Positions 10,810-22,200 are shown, counted from the first letter of the stretch. The stretch is DNA of 64,000 nucleotides from Nymphaea colorata (GCF_008831285.2 NC_045139.1:10884704-10948703); one strand, 5' to 3'. The notes: generated by a model from the sequence alone, not told the origin. A program made the numbers and translations.

Positions 10810-12105
10810 AAAATTACCATTACCGAAATTAATGATGAAACAGAAGGGGCTTTTCATTCGATGATGGACCCTTTCAACCCCAACTCGATGAAGTTGATTG
10901 GTACCATAAACGGACACAAGATGCTGATTTTACTTTACTCTGGGGCAACACACAACTTCCTAAGTGTGGAGGCCGCCCAGAGATGTGAAATTCCGTTGGC
11001 ACCGTCAAAACCACTAATGGTCATAGTGGGAAATGGGTAGAGAATCTTGTGTGCTCACGAGGGCAAAGGAGTGGAAGTGGTTATCAAGAGAAAACCCTTC
11101 AAAATCGATTTACTGGTGTTACCAATAGATGGAGTCGACCTCATTCTTGGAATGACTTGGCTCGCAACATTAGGAGTCGTTTCGTGGGATTTCAAAAACC
11201 TACGAATGACATTCACTCAGGAATGAGATGATGAGCCAGTGACCCTCACGGGTTTGAGCAACACCGTCAGTCCCAAGGCTGCATTAAAAGCACTTACCTT
11301 AGAACATCCAGCATTTTGGGTTGTCATGTTGGCAACCAAAGTTCCCACAGTGGAAGAAACAAAGGAAGAGCCAATTCCGGCCAAGGTACAATGAGTCTTA
11401 GAGGAATTCACGGATATCTTCATCGAGCCTAAGGGGTTGCCCCCATAGAGGGCATATGATCACCAGATCATCTTGACATAGGGCACAGAACCTGTGAATG
11501 TTAAACCTTATAGGTACGGGTATAGCCAGAAGGCAGAAATTGAAAGACTTGTTAAAGAGATGCTTGAAGGAGGAATAATTCGCCCCAGTAGCAGTCCTTT
11601 TTCTTCTCCAGTCCTCTTGGTTAAGAAGAAAGACAACACCTGGCGTTTCTGTGTTGATTATCAAGCATTGAATGAAGCCACCGTTAAGGATAGGCACTGG
11701 ATACCAGTCATTGATGAGCTCTTGGACGAATTAGCTGGTGCTACCATCTTTTTCAAAATCGATCTAAGAGCCGGTTACCACCAGATCCGGATGCATAAAG
11801 AAGATATATGCAAGACTGCTTTTAGAACGCATGACGGGCACTACGAGTTCCTTGTCATGCCTTTTGGACTGACAAATGTACCTACGACCTTTCAGAGGTG
11901 CATGAACGATGTCTTCAGGTAGTACCTTCATGACTTCATCCTTGTCTTCTTTGACGATATTCTGATCTATAGCATGGATGAAGAACAATATGTCGTTCAT
12001 CTGGCTACAGCGTTACAAGTTCTACGGGAACATCAGTTATACGCGAAGATGTCCAAGTGCAGCTTTGGACAATCTTCCATTGGTTACCTCGCACACATTC
12101 TGTTG
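10810..12105 (+). pseudogene. pol pseudogene of gypsy copy 1 (protease and truncated RT)
   Basis: It continues in the gag frame. The aspartic protease active-site region reads LLYSGATHNF at about 10930-10960, so the catalytic Asp of the usual DSGAT motif is Tyr (TAC at 10936-10938). The RT domain begins near 11500, with [28 protein letters not shown] and VFFDDILIYS (FFDD catalytic box near 11950). In-frame stops lie at 11038, 11224, 11392, 11446, 11479 and 11920. The region ends after SSIGYLAHI, before the end of RT; RNase H and integrase are missing. It is non-functional. Confidence 0.87.
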
Positions 12106-13130
12106 GACATTTTAAATGTTTTGTGTTTCAAAGAGATTATATATGATGTCATCATTAATAACGGTCTAGAAGAATCGGACAGCCTGCCCAATTCTGGTGC
12201 ATTAGTCGCCAACAAACTCGCGTTGTTTTGGAATGGATCCTATTAGAACTGCACTCTCTCCTGTGCCTTCATATATTTCTTCCTGCATCCATTTCTTCAG
12301 TCGAGAACGAATTGCTCCATTATATAATTAATTTCCCTTCAAGAAAATATGCCACGGCAGCTAATTCCTTTTCATTCTTCAATCGTGATTTACCAGTGAA
12401 ATGTCTAAGCTTTTCCCAAACAAATATCTCCAACTTGTTGTTCTCTTCAATTAAGAAAAGGTGTGAACACGAAGAGATTTTTTTAACGCTTCCACAATCC
12501 CAACTTGTTAAGATGGAAGACAACAAGAAACGAATAAGAAAGATATCTTAGCAGTTAAGAACAGGATTCACCTTTTCTCCAACAAATCCCCGCAATAAAC
12601 AACAGAAGAATTAATTAAGTAGATAGCTGTACCTTCCAATTCCAACAATATATATATATATATATTTGCAAAATATTTGCAAAGAATTGGAAAGTAAATG
12701 AATTTCCTCCTATGTCTCAGCGTCCTAAGCAAAACACGAAACCTATCACAGCTGAGACGGATGCCCAAAAAGGAATTTTACACCGCGTAAGCGCTTTTCA
12801 CATCATTTTTTGGTTTCACAGCAGTGCAGAGGACGTCACACGTGGAGGTGAGGTGGAGCAGTTGCATTTCTCTTTTCTGCCTTTTCTTCTCTTTTGGCAG
12901 ATGGAAAGCGAAACACGCACATGAACAAGGCACCACCCAACTCATCAACTCTTATCTCCCTCAGCCAGGTGCCCCACCGGATCCAACCTGAATCCATTCA
13001 ATATCGTCATTCTAAGCAGATCCAGGTCAACCAAGTCTACCCCAAAACCTCTCAACCCGAACGTCACGCTGGGTGCGGGAAACGAAACACAAAACCTACT
13101 ACAAATGACTACGAGGGTGTGAGGCGAGTA
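12106..13130. other. Unassigned insert next to gypsy copy 1
   Basis: AT-rich sequence, abruptly joined to the RT fragment. It contains a (TA)n tract near 12645-12665 and several short open frames on both strands without recognisable domains. It may be an unrelated transposon fragment or a captured gene piece; I cannot tell which. Confidence 0.35.
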
Positions 13131-13647
13131 CAAACATGATCGATACAAGATATCACTCACAACTCACTCAACAAACCATGACAATCCATGCACTAACGAG
13201 CAAACCACACCTAGAACCTACTAGGTAGGCTATGTCCCGGGTGGTCGTGTCTTTGGCGCTTGCGCCTCTGAGGTACCACGGTCGAGGACGATGGCCGAAG
13301 CCGGGCTAAAAGCAAAATGCTGAAAACAAATTAACAGGAACCTAGAACAACCACCCGTGAGCTACAAGGGGGAAAACAAGCGTTTTCGGCCAAGGCTAGC
13401 TTGGTGTCTCACGGATAGGAACCACGAGAAGAAAACCTTATTCCCAGGTATCTCAGCTACGGTACTAGAAGGCAGACTGAGGAGTGCCTGCACGTAGCTT
13501 GGTGGACAAAGACTGCCGCCTGCCATAGGAACCCGTAGAAGAGGGCCGAGGAATGCCGGAGTCACAGGTCAAGGATGGCTGGCGAGCTTCAATTCTTCGC
13601 AAACGCCTGCTGCCGAGATGTCGTGTGCGGGATGGGGCAGCCGCCTA

Positions 13648-13933
13648 CTGCCTAGCGCCGAGAGGAAAGTGGTCGCCGATGGAGGAAGGCTGGCCGAGAC
13701 TGAGCGACCGCCTGTCGCTAGGGTTGCGGCCTGGTGTGCCGCCGAGAGTGCCGAGGGGGGCTGCAACCGAGAGTCAGCAGCAGCCACCTGCTGCCTAGCG
13801 CCGAGAGGAAAGTGGCCGCCGATGGAGGAAGGCTGGCCGAGACTGAGCGACTACCTGTCGCTAGGGTTGCGGCCTGGTGTGCCGCTGAGAGTGCCGAGGG
13901 GGGCTGCAACCGAGAGTCAGCAGCGCCTACCTG
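13648..13933 (+). repeat. Two tandem copies of a 143-bp GC-rich unit
   Basis: The unit beginning CTGCCTAGCGCCGAGAGG recurs 143 bases later (13648 and 13791), with few differences (for example GGTCGCC/GGCCGCC and ACCGCC/ACTACC). It ends in GAGAGTCAGCAGC in both copies. 143 is not a multiple of 3, so this is not a coding repeat. Confidence 0.9.
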
Positions 13934-14436
13934 CCTTTCGCCTAGGTGGCTCGGCCACGCGCATCGGAGGGAGCCGACGGAAGAGAAGGCCAAGGCCGAG
14001 AAGGGCCGGAAGGGCTTAGCGGAAAGCTAGCCTAATCCTAACTAAGGCTGAGGGTTGACTTGGACGGAGTGGGCTCTATAGGTGGACTAGGTCTAGTCAA
14101 GAGAGGTTAAGGGTTCGGGTAGGCTAGGTCGGGTGAGCTTAGGTGAAGGTTAAGGGTAAGCTAGACTACGAGGTAAGCTCGGTTGAGAGGGTGGTAGGAG
14201 AGGGCTAAGGTGCAGTGTGGGCTAAATTGACTTAAACCCAAACCGGGGTTGACTAGGCTAGGTGAGTCCGGTCAACTAGGAATTGAAATGGCGAGCTAGG
14301 TTGAGAGGGGCCCACGTGATAAGCGCGTGGCTGCTAGGGTTTCGCTAAGGAAGGAGAAGGAGGCTGCGGCAAATGACCTTCCTAAAATAGAGGAAGAGGT
14401 CACGCGGTGTAGGCCTACCTAATTCGAACAAGGGGC

Positions 14437-14461
<25 letters not shown>
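14437..14461 (+). repeat. Run of 25 G
   Basis: An uninterrupted G homopolymer of 25 bases preceded by GGGGC. It could form G-quadruplex structure and is also a likely place for assembly length error. Confidence 0.9.
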
Positions 14462-14467
<6 letters not shown>

Positions 14468-16950
14468 ATTGGCGATTTCCTAAAGTGTAGGCGAGGGTCT
14501 GGAACGGCGCGAGAGGCTTAGGTTCTAACTAGGGCTGAGCTGGTCGTGCTCAGATTTGGGCGCCCGTGATGGTGACACGTGGCCAGATCAAGGACCACTA
14601 GAGATTCGCTAGAAAGGAGCTAGCGAAAAAGGAATGGAAAATCTGATTTCCTTCCTAATGATTAGGGAAGGATTTGGTGATCGGATCTAAGGGATCTTGA
14701 TGGGATCAAGGAGGAGCTTGCAAGATCTCCTCGTGCTCGGATGGAGGACACGTGGTGAAGATGGAGGACGGAGATGGCGTGTGGTTTGGGAAATGAGATA
14801 GGCAAAGATAGCGAGGGAGAGGATCTTGGAGGGGATTGGGTTAGCGTGAAGGGGTTTCCAAACTAGGCTTTAAAGGGAAAACACGTGGATCCAAGCTGAA
14901 CGCCGCGTGGTTGACACGTGGCAATTTGTGGGACCAGGTGGGTGACGTGGATGCCGAGTTGGCGGACAAGGCTGTGGGATGCGGACACGTGGAATGATGA
15001 AGGGTCAAGGTGGAGTGCGAGTTAGGGTTTGGTGACGTGGAAAGGAGATGGAAAAGGAAGGAAGGGACAGCGAGATCTCTTGCCTACACAATAGGAAAGA
15101 GGATTCTGTGCGAGATCTTGGCGGATTTGAGCTGGGTCAAGGCGGGAAAAGGAGATGGGAAAGTTGGCGACGTGAAGGGTGAGGATGCACGGATGGGAGA
15201 CACATGGAGGTGTGGGTGGCTAGGATGGAGCGGAGCTAGGGCAAGGAGGACTTACCAGATTTGGCACCAGTGAGCTTGAATCCTCCTCTTGTGCGCCGAC
15301 GGCTAGGGCTGACTTTCCAAATGAAATTGACCACGTTGCCCTTGAAGATTCTGACCGGGACTTGCATGACGATGAGGGCAATTGTGTCCTTCACGCCGGG
15401 AGTTGCAGCAGTGACCGGAGAAGTAGCAGCGGTCACTGGTAAAACAGGATTCCGGCCAATGGCCGTTCTTCTCTTCTAACGGTCCGAATTCACCCAAAAT
15501 TAGATATTTTGCTTGTTTCGTTGTGGTGATTAATCTGATGTATTTTGCTTAGGTAGATCACGCCATAATGTATGGATTCAGAGGATTTTGTTGCTGCTTG
15601 ACCGAGAGTTAGAAGGGCAAAGCCGAGAGCTTCTTTGGTGTTTCCTAGAGGTTTTTTACCATCCGAACTCTTTGAATCTTCCGTAGATTGAGTCTAACGA
15701 TTAGTAAGCTGCCTCAAGACGTGTAAGGGATGTCCTAGAGAAGCTTTCACCGTTGAACTTGAAGATCCAACTCTCGGGTATGCCGAGAGAGGAATCTAGT
15801 CCGTGGATGAACTCTCCAATAGACCGTTCCCAACACAACTCTTGTTGAAACTTAAGAATCCGAAGACTAACCTTTCTTTGACGTCGTTCTTGAAGGAGTT
15901 CACTAGACGTTCTTCTTCAAGCTTCCCGGTGAAGATCCAACCTTTCAACACCCGTGGGGTTCGGGTGAGGCGCAGGTATCTTCTTGAGTTTTTGTGGGGT
16001 TGTGATTCGTGGACAAGTGGCCGGAGCACTGAGGAGTTCCTTGTCGTAGTCCATTGGTCGAATGGGTGAGGAAGAAGGAAGAAATCGAGAGGGAGAAGGA
16101 GGATAAGTCGTCGATTGTTGAAGAAGATGCTTTCGCTTCCAAGAAGGACGCCGAGACACCAAAAGGGAGGTTCGGATGAGGGGGAGAGAACCACGTCGGA
16201 AAGGGAGTGCGAAGGGGGAAGGGAAACACGCCTTGGTAGGGGAGTGCAAGAGAGAGAGAGGGGAGCACGAGAAGAGAGAGAGTGAAAACGGGGAAATGAA
16301 TTCCTGTACTCAAAATTACATGGTTTGTACAAAGATCCAAATAAATATATACATCTCCTAAGTGGATGCGGTTCACAAGATCCGAACCAGTTCCTCTACC
16401 CAAACCCAAATAATAATGGAGCACAAATCCACTTCGAAAATACAATGCTCGAAATCCAAATCCAAATGCTTAAAAGAAAATGCACTAAGATGAAAAACGA
16501 GCCTAGCGCCCAATCAAACTGAACCACCCTTGAACCTTATGAGTCCAAGGTGGGGACCTCATTCGGGTACCCGCCCGAACTTCGGATTTGGCATAAGGCT
16601 AGACCTGAGTGGCCTAGCAATGTGCTTAGGATTCATGGTCCTAAACTGTCCCAAGGGCCGTGGAAATGGGATTCGCTATGGTTTCGGTTTCATTCAACTC
16701 AGTGAATCCTACAACTAGCTCAGAACGACCTTGAGACTTATCTGTTTCAAGCACACACTCGGACCTTGTTGCTCCTCCCACTCCTCCCGCTGCGACCTGT
16801 TCAAGTGATGCCTTAACCTCCTTGGGGTCTTCTGATGATATCTGAAGAGACTGAGCCCACATGTCCGAGGCTTTATGCCCTTAGTGGCTGGATTCCGCCT
16901 GCTCAGGCTCAACTGGGTTCGGACATGGAAATTGGCCCGTAACAGTCCAG

Positions 16951-18687
16951 ACCTTTTTTGTACTCTATATCGAAATTGTACCCAAGTAGTTTTGTCAACC
17001 AACGTTGTTGGTGGGTGTCGTAACTCTCTGCTTAAGCATATACTTGAGACTGTTTTGGTCCGTCTTTACTACAAATTTGCACCCTATCAAGTACGGTCGT
17101 CATTTTTCGACTGCCATCACGATTGCTAGTACTTCCTTCTCATAGGTGGAGAGATGCTTTGCCCTACTGGTCAGGGCCTTGGACATGTAAGTAATCAGAT
17201 GTCCATCTTGGCCTAGCACGGCCCCAATTCCAACATCACATGCGTCTGTTTCAACTGTGAACTTCTTGTTAAAATCTGGCAATGTGAGCATGGGCGTGGA
17301 CATAAGGGCTCCTTTAAGTTTGTTGAAGGCTACCTTAGCCTTCTCATTCTACTGAAAGACTCCTTTCTTGAGCATTTGGGTAAGAGGTTGGGCAATAATT
17401 CTATACCCCTAGATAAACCTCCTATGGTACCCTGTTAATCCAAGGAAACCTCTCAATCCTTTTAGATCTTTGGGCAGTGACCATTTATCCATGACAATCA
17501 ACTTTTCGGGGTTTGCCGGAACCCCCTCTCGAGACACAATGTGTCCGAGGTAACTAATGGAAGATTGTCCAAAGCTGCACTTGGACATCTTCGCGTATAG
17601 CTGATGTTCCTGTAGAACTTGTAACGCTATAGTCAGATGAACGACATATTGTTCTTCATCTGTGCTATAGATCAGAATATCATCGAAGAAGACAATGATG
17701 AAGTCATGAAGGTACTGCCTGAAGACATCGTTCATGCACCTCTAAAAGGTCGCAGATGCATTCGTCAGTCCAAAGTGCATGACAAGGAACTCGTAGTGCC
17801 CGTCATGCATTCTAAAAGCAGTCTTGGATATATCTTCTTTATGCATCCGGATCGGGTGGTAACAGACTCTTAGATAGATTTTGGAAAAGATGGTAGCACC
17901 AGCTAATTCGTCCAAGAGCTCATCAATGACTGATATCGGGTGTCTATCCTTAACGGTGGCTTCATTCAATGCTCGATAATCAACACAGAAACACCAGGTG
18001 TTGTCTTTTTTCTTAACCAAGAGGACTGGAGAAGAAAAAGAACTGCTACTGGAGCGAAATTATTCTTCCTTCGAGCATTTCTTTAACAAGTCTTTCAATT
18101 TCTGCCTTCTGCCTATACCCGTACCTATAAGGTCTAACATTCACAGGTTTTGTGCCCTGTGTCAAGATGATTCGGTGATCATATGCCCTTTGTGGGGGCA
18201 ATTCCTTAGTCTCGGTGAAGATATCCGTGAATTCCTCTAAGACTGATGGTACCTTGGCCGGAATTGGCTCTTCCTTTGTTTCTTCCACTGCAGGAACGTT
18301 GGTTGCCATCGTGACAACCGAAAATGCTGGTTGTTCTAAGATAAGTGCTTTTAATGCAGCCTTGAGACTGACGGTGCTGCTCAAACCCGTGAGGGTCACT
18401 AGCTCATCATCTCCTTCCTGAGTGAATGTCATTCGTAGGTTTTTGAAATCCCACGAAATGACTCCTAATGTTGCGAGCCAAGTCATTCCAAGAACGAGGT
18501 CGACTCCATTTATTGGTAACACCAGTAAATCGATTTTGAAGGGTTTTCTCTTGATAACCACTTCCACTCCGTTACCCTCGTGAGCACACGAGATTCTCTG
18601 ACCATTTCCCACTATGACCGTTAGTGGTTTTGACGGTGCCAATGGAATTTCACATCTCTGGGCGGCTTCTACACTTAGGAAGTTGTG
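16951..18687 (-). mobile_element. Ty3/gypsy remnant, copy 2 (protease-RT-RNase H), inverted
   Basis: Read on the - strand it starts at 18687 inside the protease domain (NFLSVEAAQRC) and runs through RT and RNase H, ending at about 16951 (IEYKKG). It is the same family as copy 1 and the two share long near-identical stretches. Motifs include [42 protein letters not shown], and RNase H sequence (VETDACDVGIGAVLGQDG, YEKEVLAIV). Gag and integrase are missing. An extra T near 18060 (AATTTCGC against AATTCGC in copy 1) shifts the frame, and stops follow in RT and RNase H. The left limit abuts unrelated sequence and the right limit is a foldback junction. Confidence 0.85.
17100..18687 (-). pseudogene. 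pol pseudogene of gypsy copy 2
   Basis: Open segments on the - strand at 18687-18046 (protease end plus start of RT), 18020-17742 (RT palm), 17735-17409 (RT end) and 17303-17100 (RNase H) together cover most of one pol gene but are separated by a frameshift and stop codons. The codons at the positions of copy-1 stops are intact here (for example CAG where copy 1 has TAG), so the copies decayed independently after separating. It is not functional. Confidence 0.83.
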
Positions 18688-18704
18688 TGGAGGCCGCCCA
18701 GAGA
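18655..18704. repeat. Foldback hairpin at the gypsy copy 2 boundary
   Basis: TCTCTGGGCGGCTTCTACAC at 18655-18674 pairs with GTGTGGAGGCCGCCCAGAGA at 18685-18704 (two mismatched positions, 10-base loop). The right arm is the same protease-region sequence as copy 1 but in the + orientation, directly attached to the end of the - orientation copy. Confidence 0.88.
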
Positions 18705-19226
18705 AGATTATAAAGTACAAGGTAACATAAAACCATTATATCTCATTTTCTTAAATACATGATAGTTTTCACCTGGATCTCGATCACTTCCTTTCATGAA
18801 GGAGTCGTAGAGTCGTAGCTTGCAGGAGCATGGCATAACTAGTGAACTAATGACTGATAGAAGGCAAGTCTTTGGTTCCATTATTATAAAAGGCAAGTCT
18901 CTGGTTCCATTATTATAAAGTAAAAAAGAAAATAGGGGTGAGGGGGGCAGCCTCGTTCGCGTGGGTATGAAAGGGGCCTTCTGAATGGATCTTAAAGACG
19001 GATCGGGTCAACCTGTTAACATGTAGTCCATATCCGTTTGGGCGTGGAGGGTGGGAGCGGAGGCTCCTCCTTGGCGGAGCACAGAAGTACAAAAGCTCGG
19101 AATTCTTCTATTAGGAGAAGGTCGGGCGAACTTTCACGGTTCAGAGAGAGGGGGGAATTCCTCTGCCTCAGTTGTACCAGATTTTCTTTCGCTTTTTCGA
19201 TCCCTCGTTCCGTTGTCATCCAGATT
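18705..19226 (+). promoter_or_regulatory. Promoter and leader region of eIF3h
   Basis: The region between the gypsy junction and the eIF3h start holds a 29-bp tandem duplication (18862-18919) containing TTATTATAAA, which could act as a TATA-like element. Possible upstream ATGs lie at 18966, 18984 and 19021, the last being an immediate ATG-TAG start-stop. The transcription start is not visible, so which ATGs are in the leader is unknown. Confidence 0.45.
18862..18919 (+). repeat. 29-bp tandem duplication in the eIF3h promoter
   Basis: AGGCAAGTCTTTGGTTCCAT (start of the unit) at 18862 is repeated at 18891 with one T/C change; each unit ends in TTATTATAAA, so the TATA-like sequence is doubled. 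Confidence 0.9.
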
Positions 19227-22200
19227 ATGGCAAACAGTGAGCTCTCTCTCTCGCTCTCTCTCTCTATTTGTTTAGCAGTTAAATTCGATGTTAGGTTTTT
19301 GATTTTTGCCCGTAATTAACATGGTGTCTCTGTTCCATCAGCTATGGTCCGTTCGTTCGTTCAGGTGGCGGCTGCGGAGGAAGTTTCGTCGCCGCTGAGG
19401 GTGGTTCAGATGGAGGGCTTGGTAAGTTTTCTTTTGTTTCTTCGTTTTGTATCTCAGTTTCTGTGGTTTCTTTTGCCTTAGTCGACCAGTGGTGGTAGTC
19501 TTTCCGGATTCGACGTCGTTTCTGAGGACCCCCGGCGGAGGAGTATGGATGTTGAGGGGGAAGTGGGTGTTTGGGGTTTGTGTTCTGATAGCTTTTCCGG
19601 GAATATGTAGTAAAAGTAACCTGATATCGTTATTCATTGACGTTGGTTTAGCACGTTGACGTATTTTAGGGTTTCGTGCGCTTTTTTCCTTTGGAGGTGC
19701 GACATTGTATTTATTTATTTTTTTGTTTTTTTGGGACTGGACTTTCAGACGGTATTGCCACGATGTCTGAAGAAATTTTAGAACGCCTAACGATAGGGGC
19801 CCTCATTTTGGTAGTTTGTGTTTGGGATAGCTGTGACAAGAAGTTTCTTTAACAATGGTTTTCTTTAGACATGTTGGTCGACTTTCATGACAGTTAAATT
19901 GCATAGTTGCCATACTACGGCAGAAAGGCATGTCTTCAAGGAGCTGTTGGAGGATGTGCTTGTGTATTGTTAACGCGAAGACACTTGTCTCGTCGTATAG
20001 TTATCTTTACTTAGTACTCTTTTTGTTGACTTAATACAGGCTATTCTGAAGATCATCAAACACTGCAAGGAGTTTATGCCAGCTCTAGTTACGGGGCAGC
20101 TTCTTGGGTTGGATGTTGGTAGCGTTCTGGAAGTTACCAACTGTTTCCCCTTTCCGGTATGCAATGTTTTGTTTTCGTCTGAAGATACCAATTTGTGGTC
20201 ATTCTAAGCAAAGGAACTGAGATGCATATTTTCTTGTGCTCCGTTTGGTTCATGGTGTTCCTCTAGATTCGAGAAGAAGATGAGGAAATTGAAGCAGATG
20301 GGGCTAATTATCAGCTTGAGATGATGAGGTGCTTGAGGGAGGTCAATGTTGATAACAACACTGTCGGATGGTAATACCACTACAGTAACCCCAGCGTCAC
20401 TGTAATGGCAGCGCCTTTCTTTTTTTGACCTTTACATACATGTGGTATCTAGTAAACTTATGGATGGAAGTCTTTAATTGTTTCATTCATGTGTAATTCT
20501 GCCGTTTAGGTCCTAGGGGCATGATTGGGGTCAATATCAGGTGAAGGACACAGTGTGAGAGCACCTGAAAATTGCACGGATAGGGGCCAGTGATCAAAGC
20601 TGCAGATATTATCTGCTATCCAGTATAAACGAGGTTCTCATCTTCAAGTAGAGATATTGGAATGACTCGATTCAATCTTCAAGTTGAAGCTTGTATGGTG
20701 GTTTCATTGATCACGATGCCAAGTTGTCATGAGAACTTTACATGCTGAAAACCACAAAGGAATTCAGATTCTGATATTTCTAGCTAGGCTTGGTCTCTTT
20801 TATTCCAAAAGTGTTAAATACTGAGCTTACTTAGGCCTGTAAGAGGGTGGGATCAGGTTGCTGGGCAGGTGGGGTCTGCTTTTAGCACACTCATGTACAC
20901 ATTTAGCTTGGTTTGGGTTCCGGAACATATTATAGACCATAGGATGACACATATCCATCTTGTTTAATTTTTAGAAGTTCAAACTGTCTACCTTCTTATC
21001 TTATGCAACTTTTTTTATTTTCTAGTTCAACTTGTATAAGATATTATTAGTGGGATATTTTCAGGCGTATCATAAGATATGTACGACACTGTTTTCAACC
21101 ACTACAATGCTAACAAGCACATGGTATCATAACCAAGTAAATGGTATCCAGTTGATTTGAGATTGAGTCGTCTTTTACACAAAAGGGCCAAATAAGTTAC
21201 CTAATCTGCTGGCAAATACATGATCAACATGGTAAAAATTATTAGCTAATAGGGTGGAAAGATACGACACGATAAAGACCCTTGGTTTTACGTCTGAAGT
21301 TCTTATCCAAGGAGGAAGCTTCATCCAAGCCAACTGGAATCACCTTTGTCATTGCCTTTAGCAAAGAAAGCAGACAAAAGATCTTTTCAGCCATTAATTT
21401 TAGGACCGCCGAAAGAGCTTTGATACAAGTTGGTCTCTGGTGATTCAAAAATTGATCTCCACTAAACCAACCATATAGATCACATATTAGGGTTGGAACC
21501 AATGAGGTTGGAAAAGATGAAAAGCTACAAATATGATTATTATGTATATATAAATGATTGTAGGAATTCTTGTGCTTGCATGTGCTCCTTAGATGGGCTT
21601 CTAAAGCTTGCATTTTGCAAGCTTGCATGTGCTCCTCAAGTATTCCCCTAATAGAGTGTAGTAATTGATATTTTGCTTGATGAATTCTTTCCACAGATAC
21701 AAATAGGCTTGGTGGAAACATCACAATTTGTGTTATGTTTTTCAGGAATGACATCTGAACTAAGTCTCTTCTTCTAGTGGAATTACATAGGCACTTTTTG
21801 ACAATTTCTGGAGCTGAAATTATCTTTTAGCAGCATTAGTTTACATATTAATCATGATCTCACATTCTCTTGAGCATTCATCAGGTACCAGTCAACCTAC
21901 ATGGGTTCTTATCAGACTGTAGAATTGATTGAAACTTTCATGAATTACCAGGTGAATTTCATTGCTTCTCTACCAACCCCTGCCATGACAATTCTTTGTT
22001 TTGTTTCTTCCTATTTGTTGAAGATTTTGAATTTTTGTTAATCTCATGTCCATGCGACTTAATGCAGCTGCATGTCCAGTCTCATTTGCAAACTTTTGAC
22101 ATAGATAATGGGGGTTTTGTTTATCTTTTTATGCTTGTCTTGCAAGAACATACTAAAAACCTTTGCACCATTGCATCTCAATTTTTTGAATATTTTTCAT

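Larger units (their letters stand above)
8915..12105 (+). mobile_element. Ty3/gypsy retrotransposon remnant, copy 1 (gag-protease-RT)
   Basis: Order gag, protease, reverse transcriptase on the + strand is that of a Ty3/gypsy (Metaviridae-type) element. No LTR pair, primer-binding site or integrase was found. Homology stops inside the RT domain at about 12105, where unrelated AT-rich DNA begins. The GC-rich sequence at 8915-9115 before gag may be leader or LTR but has no partner copy in the window. A second piece of the same family lies in the opposite orientation at 16951-18687. Confidence 0.85.
13131..16950. mobile_element. GC-rich, non-coding retroelement-like block
   Basis: About 3.8 kb, much more GC-rich than the surroundings, without any protein domain. 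GCCGAG-type words recur here and in the leader of gypsy copy 1 (8940-9060), and gypsy copy 2 begins at its right edge. It includes a 143-bp tandem repeat, a 25-G run, many ACACGTGG-like words (14750-15000) and a right part (15600-16330) with the look of LTR or leader sequence. The most likely reading is LTR/untranslated parts or a non-autonomous large retrotransposon derivative. No LTR ends or target duplication were identified, so boundaries are rough. The overlapping open frames at 13553-14030 and 15796-16445 are high-GC shadows. Confidence 0.4.

Noticed and set aside
13553-14030. Overlapping open frames on both strands in the 143-bp repeat
   Set aside because: High GC keeps all frames open; the repeat period is not a multiple of three and there is no domain.
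15796-16445. Three overlapping - strand frames of 110-178 codons
   Set aside because: They overlap in different phases in GC-rich retroelement-like DNA and resemble no protein.
21242-21754. 170-codon - strand frame
   Set aside because: It lies inside eIF3h intron 4 with no recognisable domain; treated as possible transposon debris.
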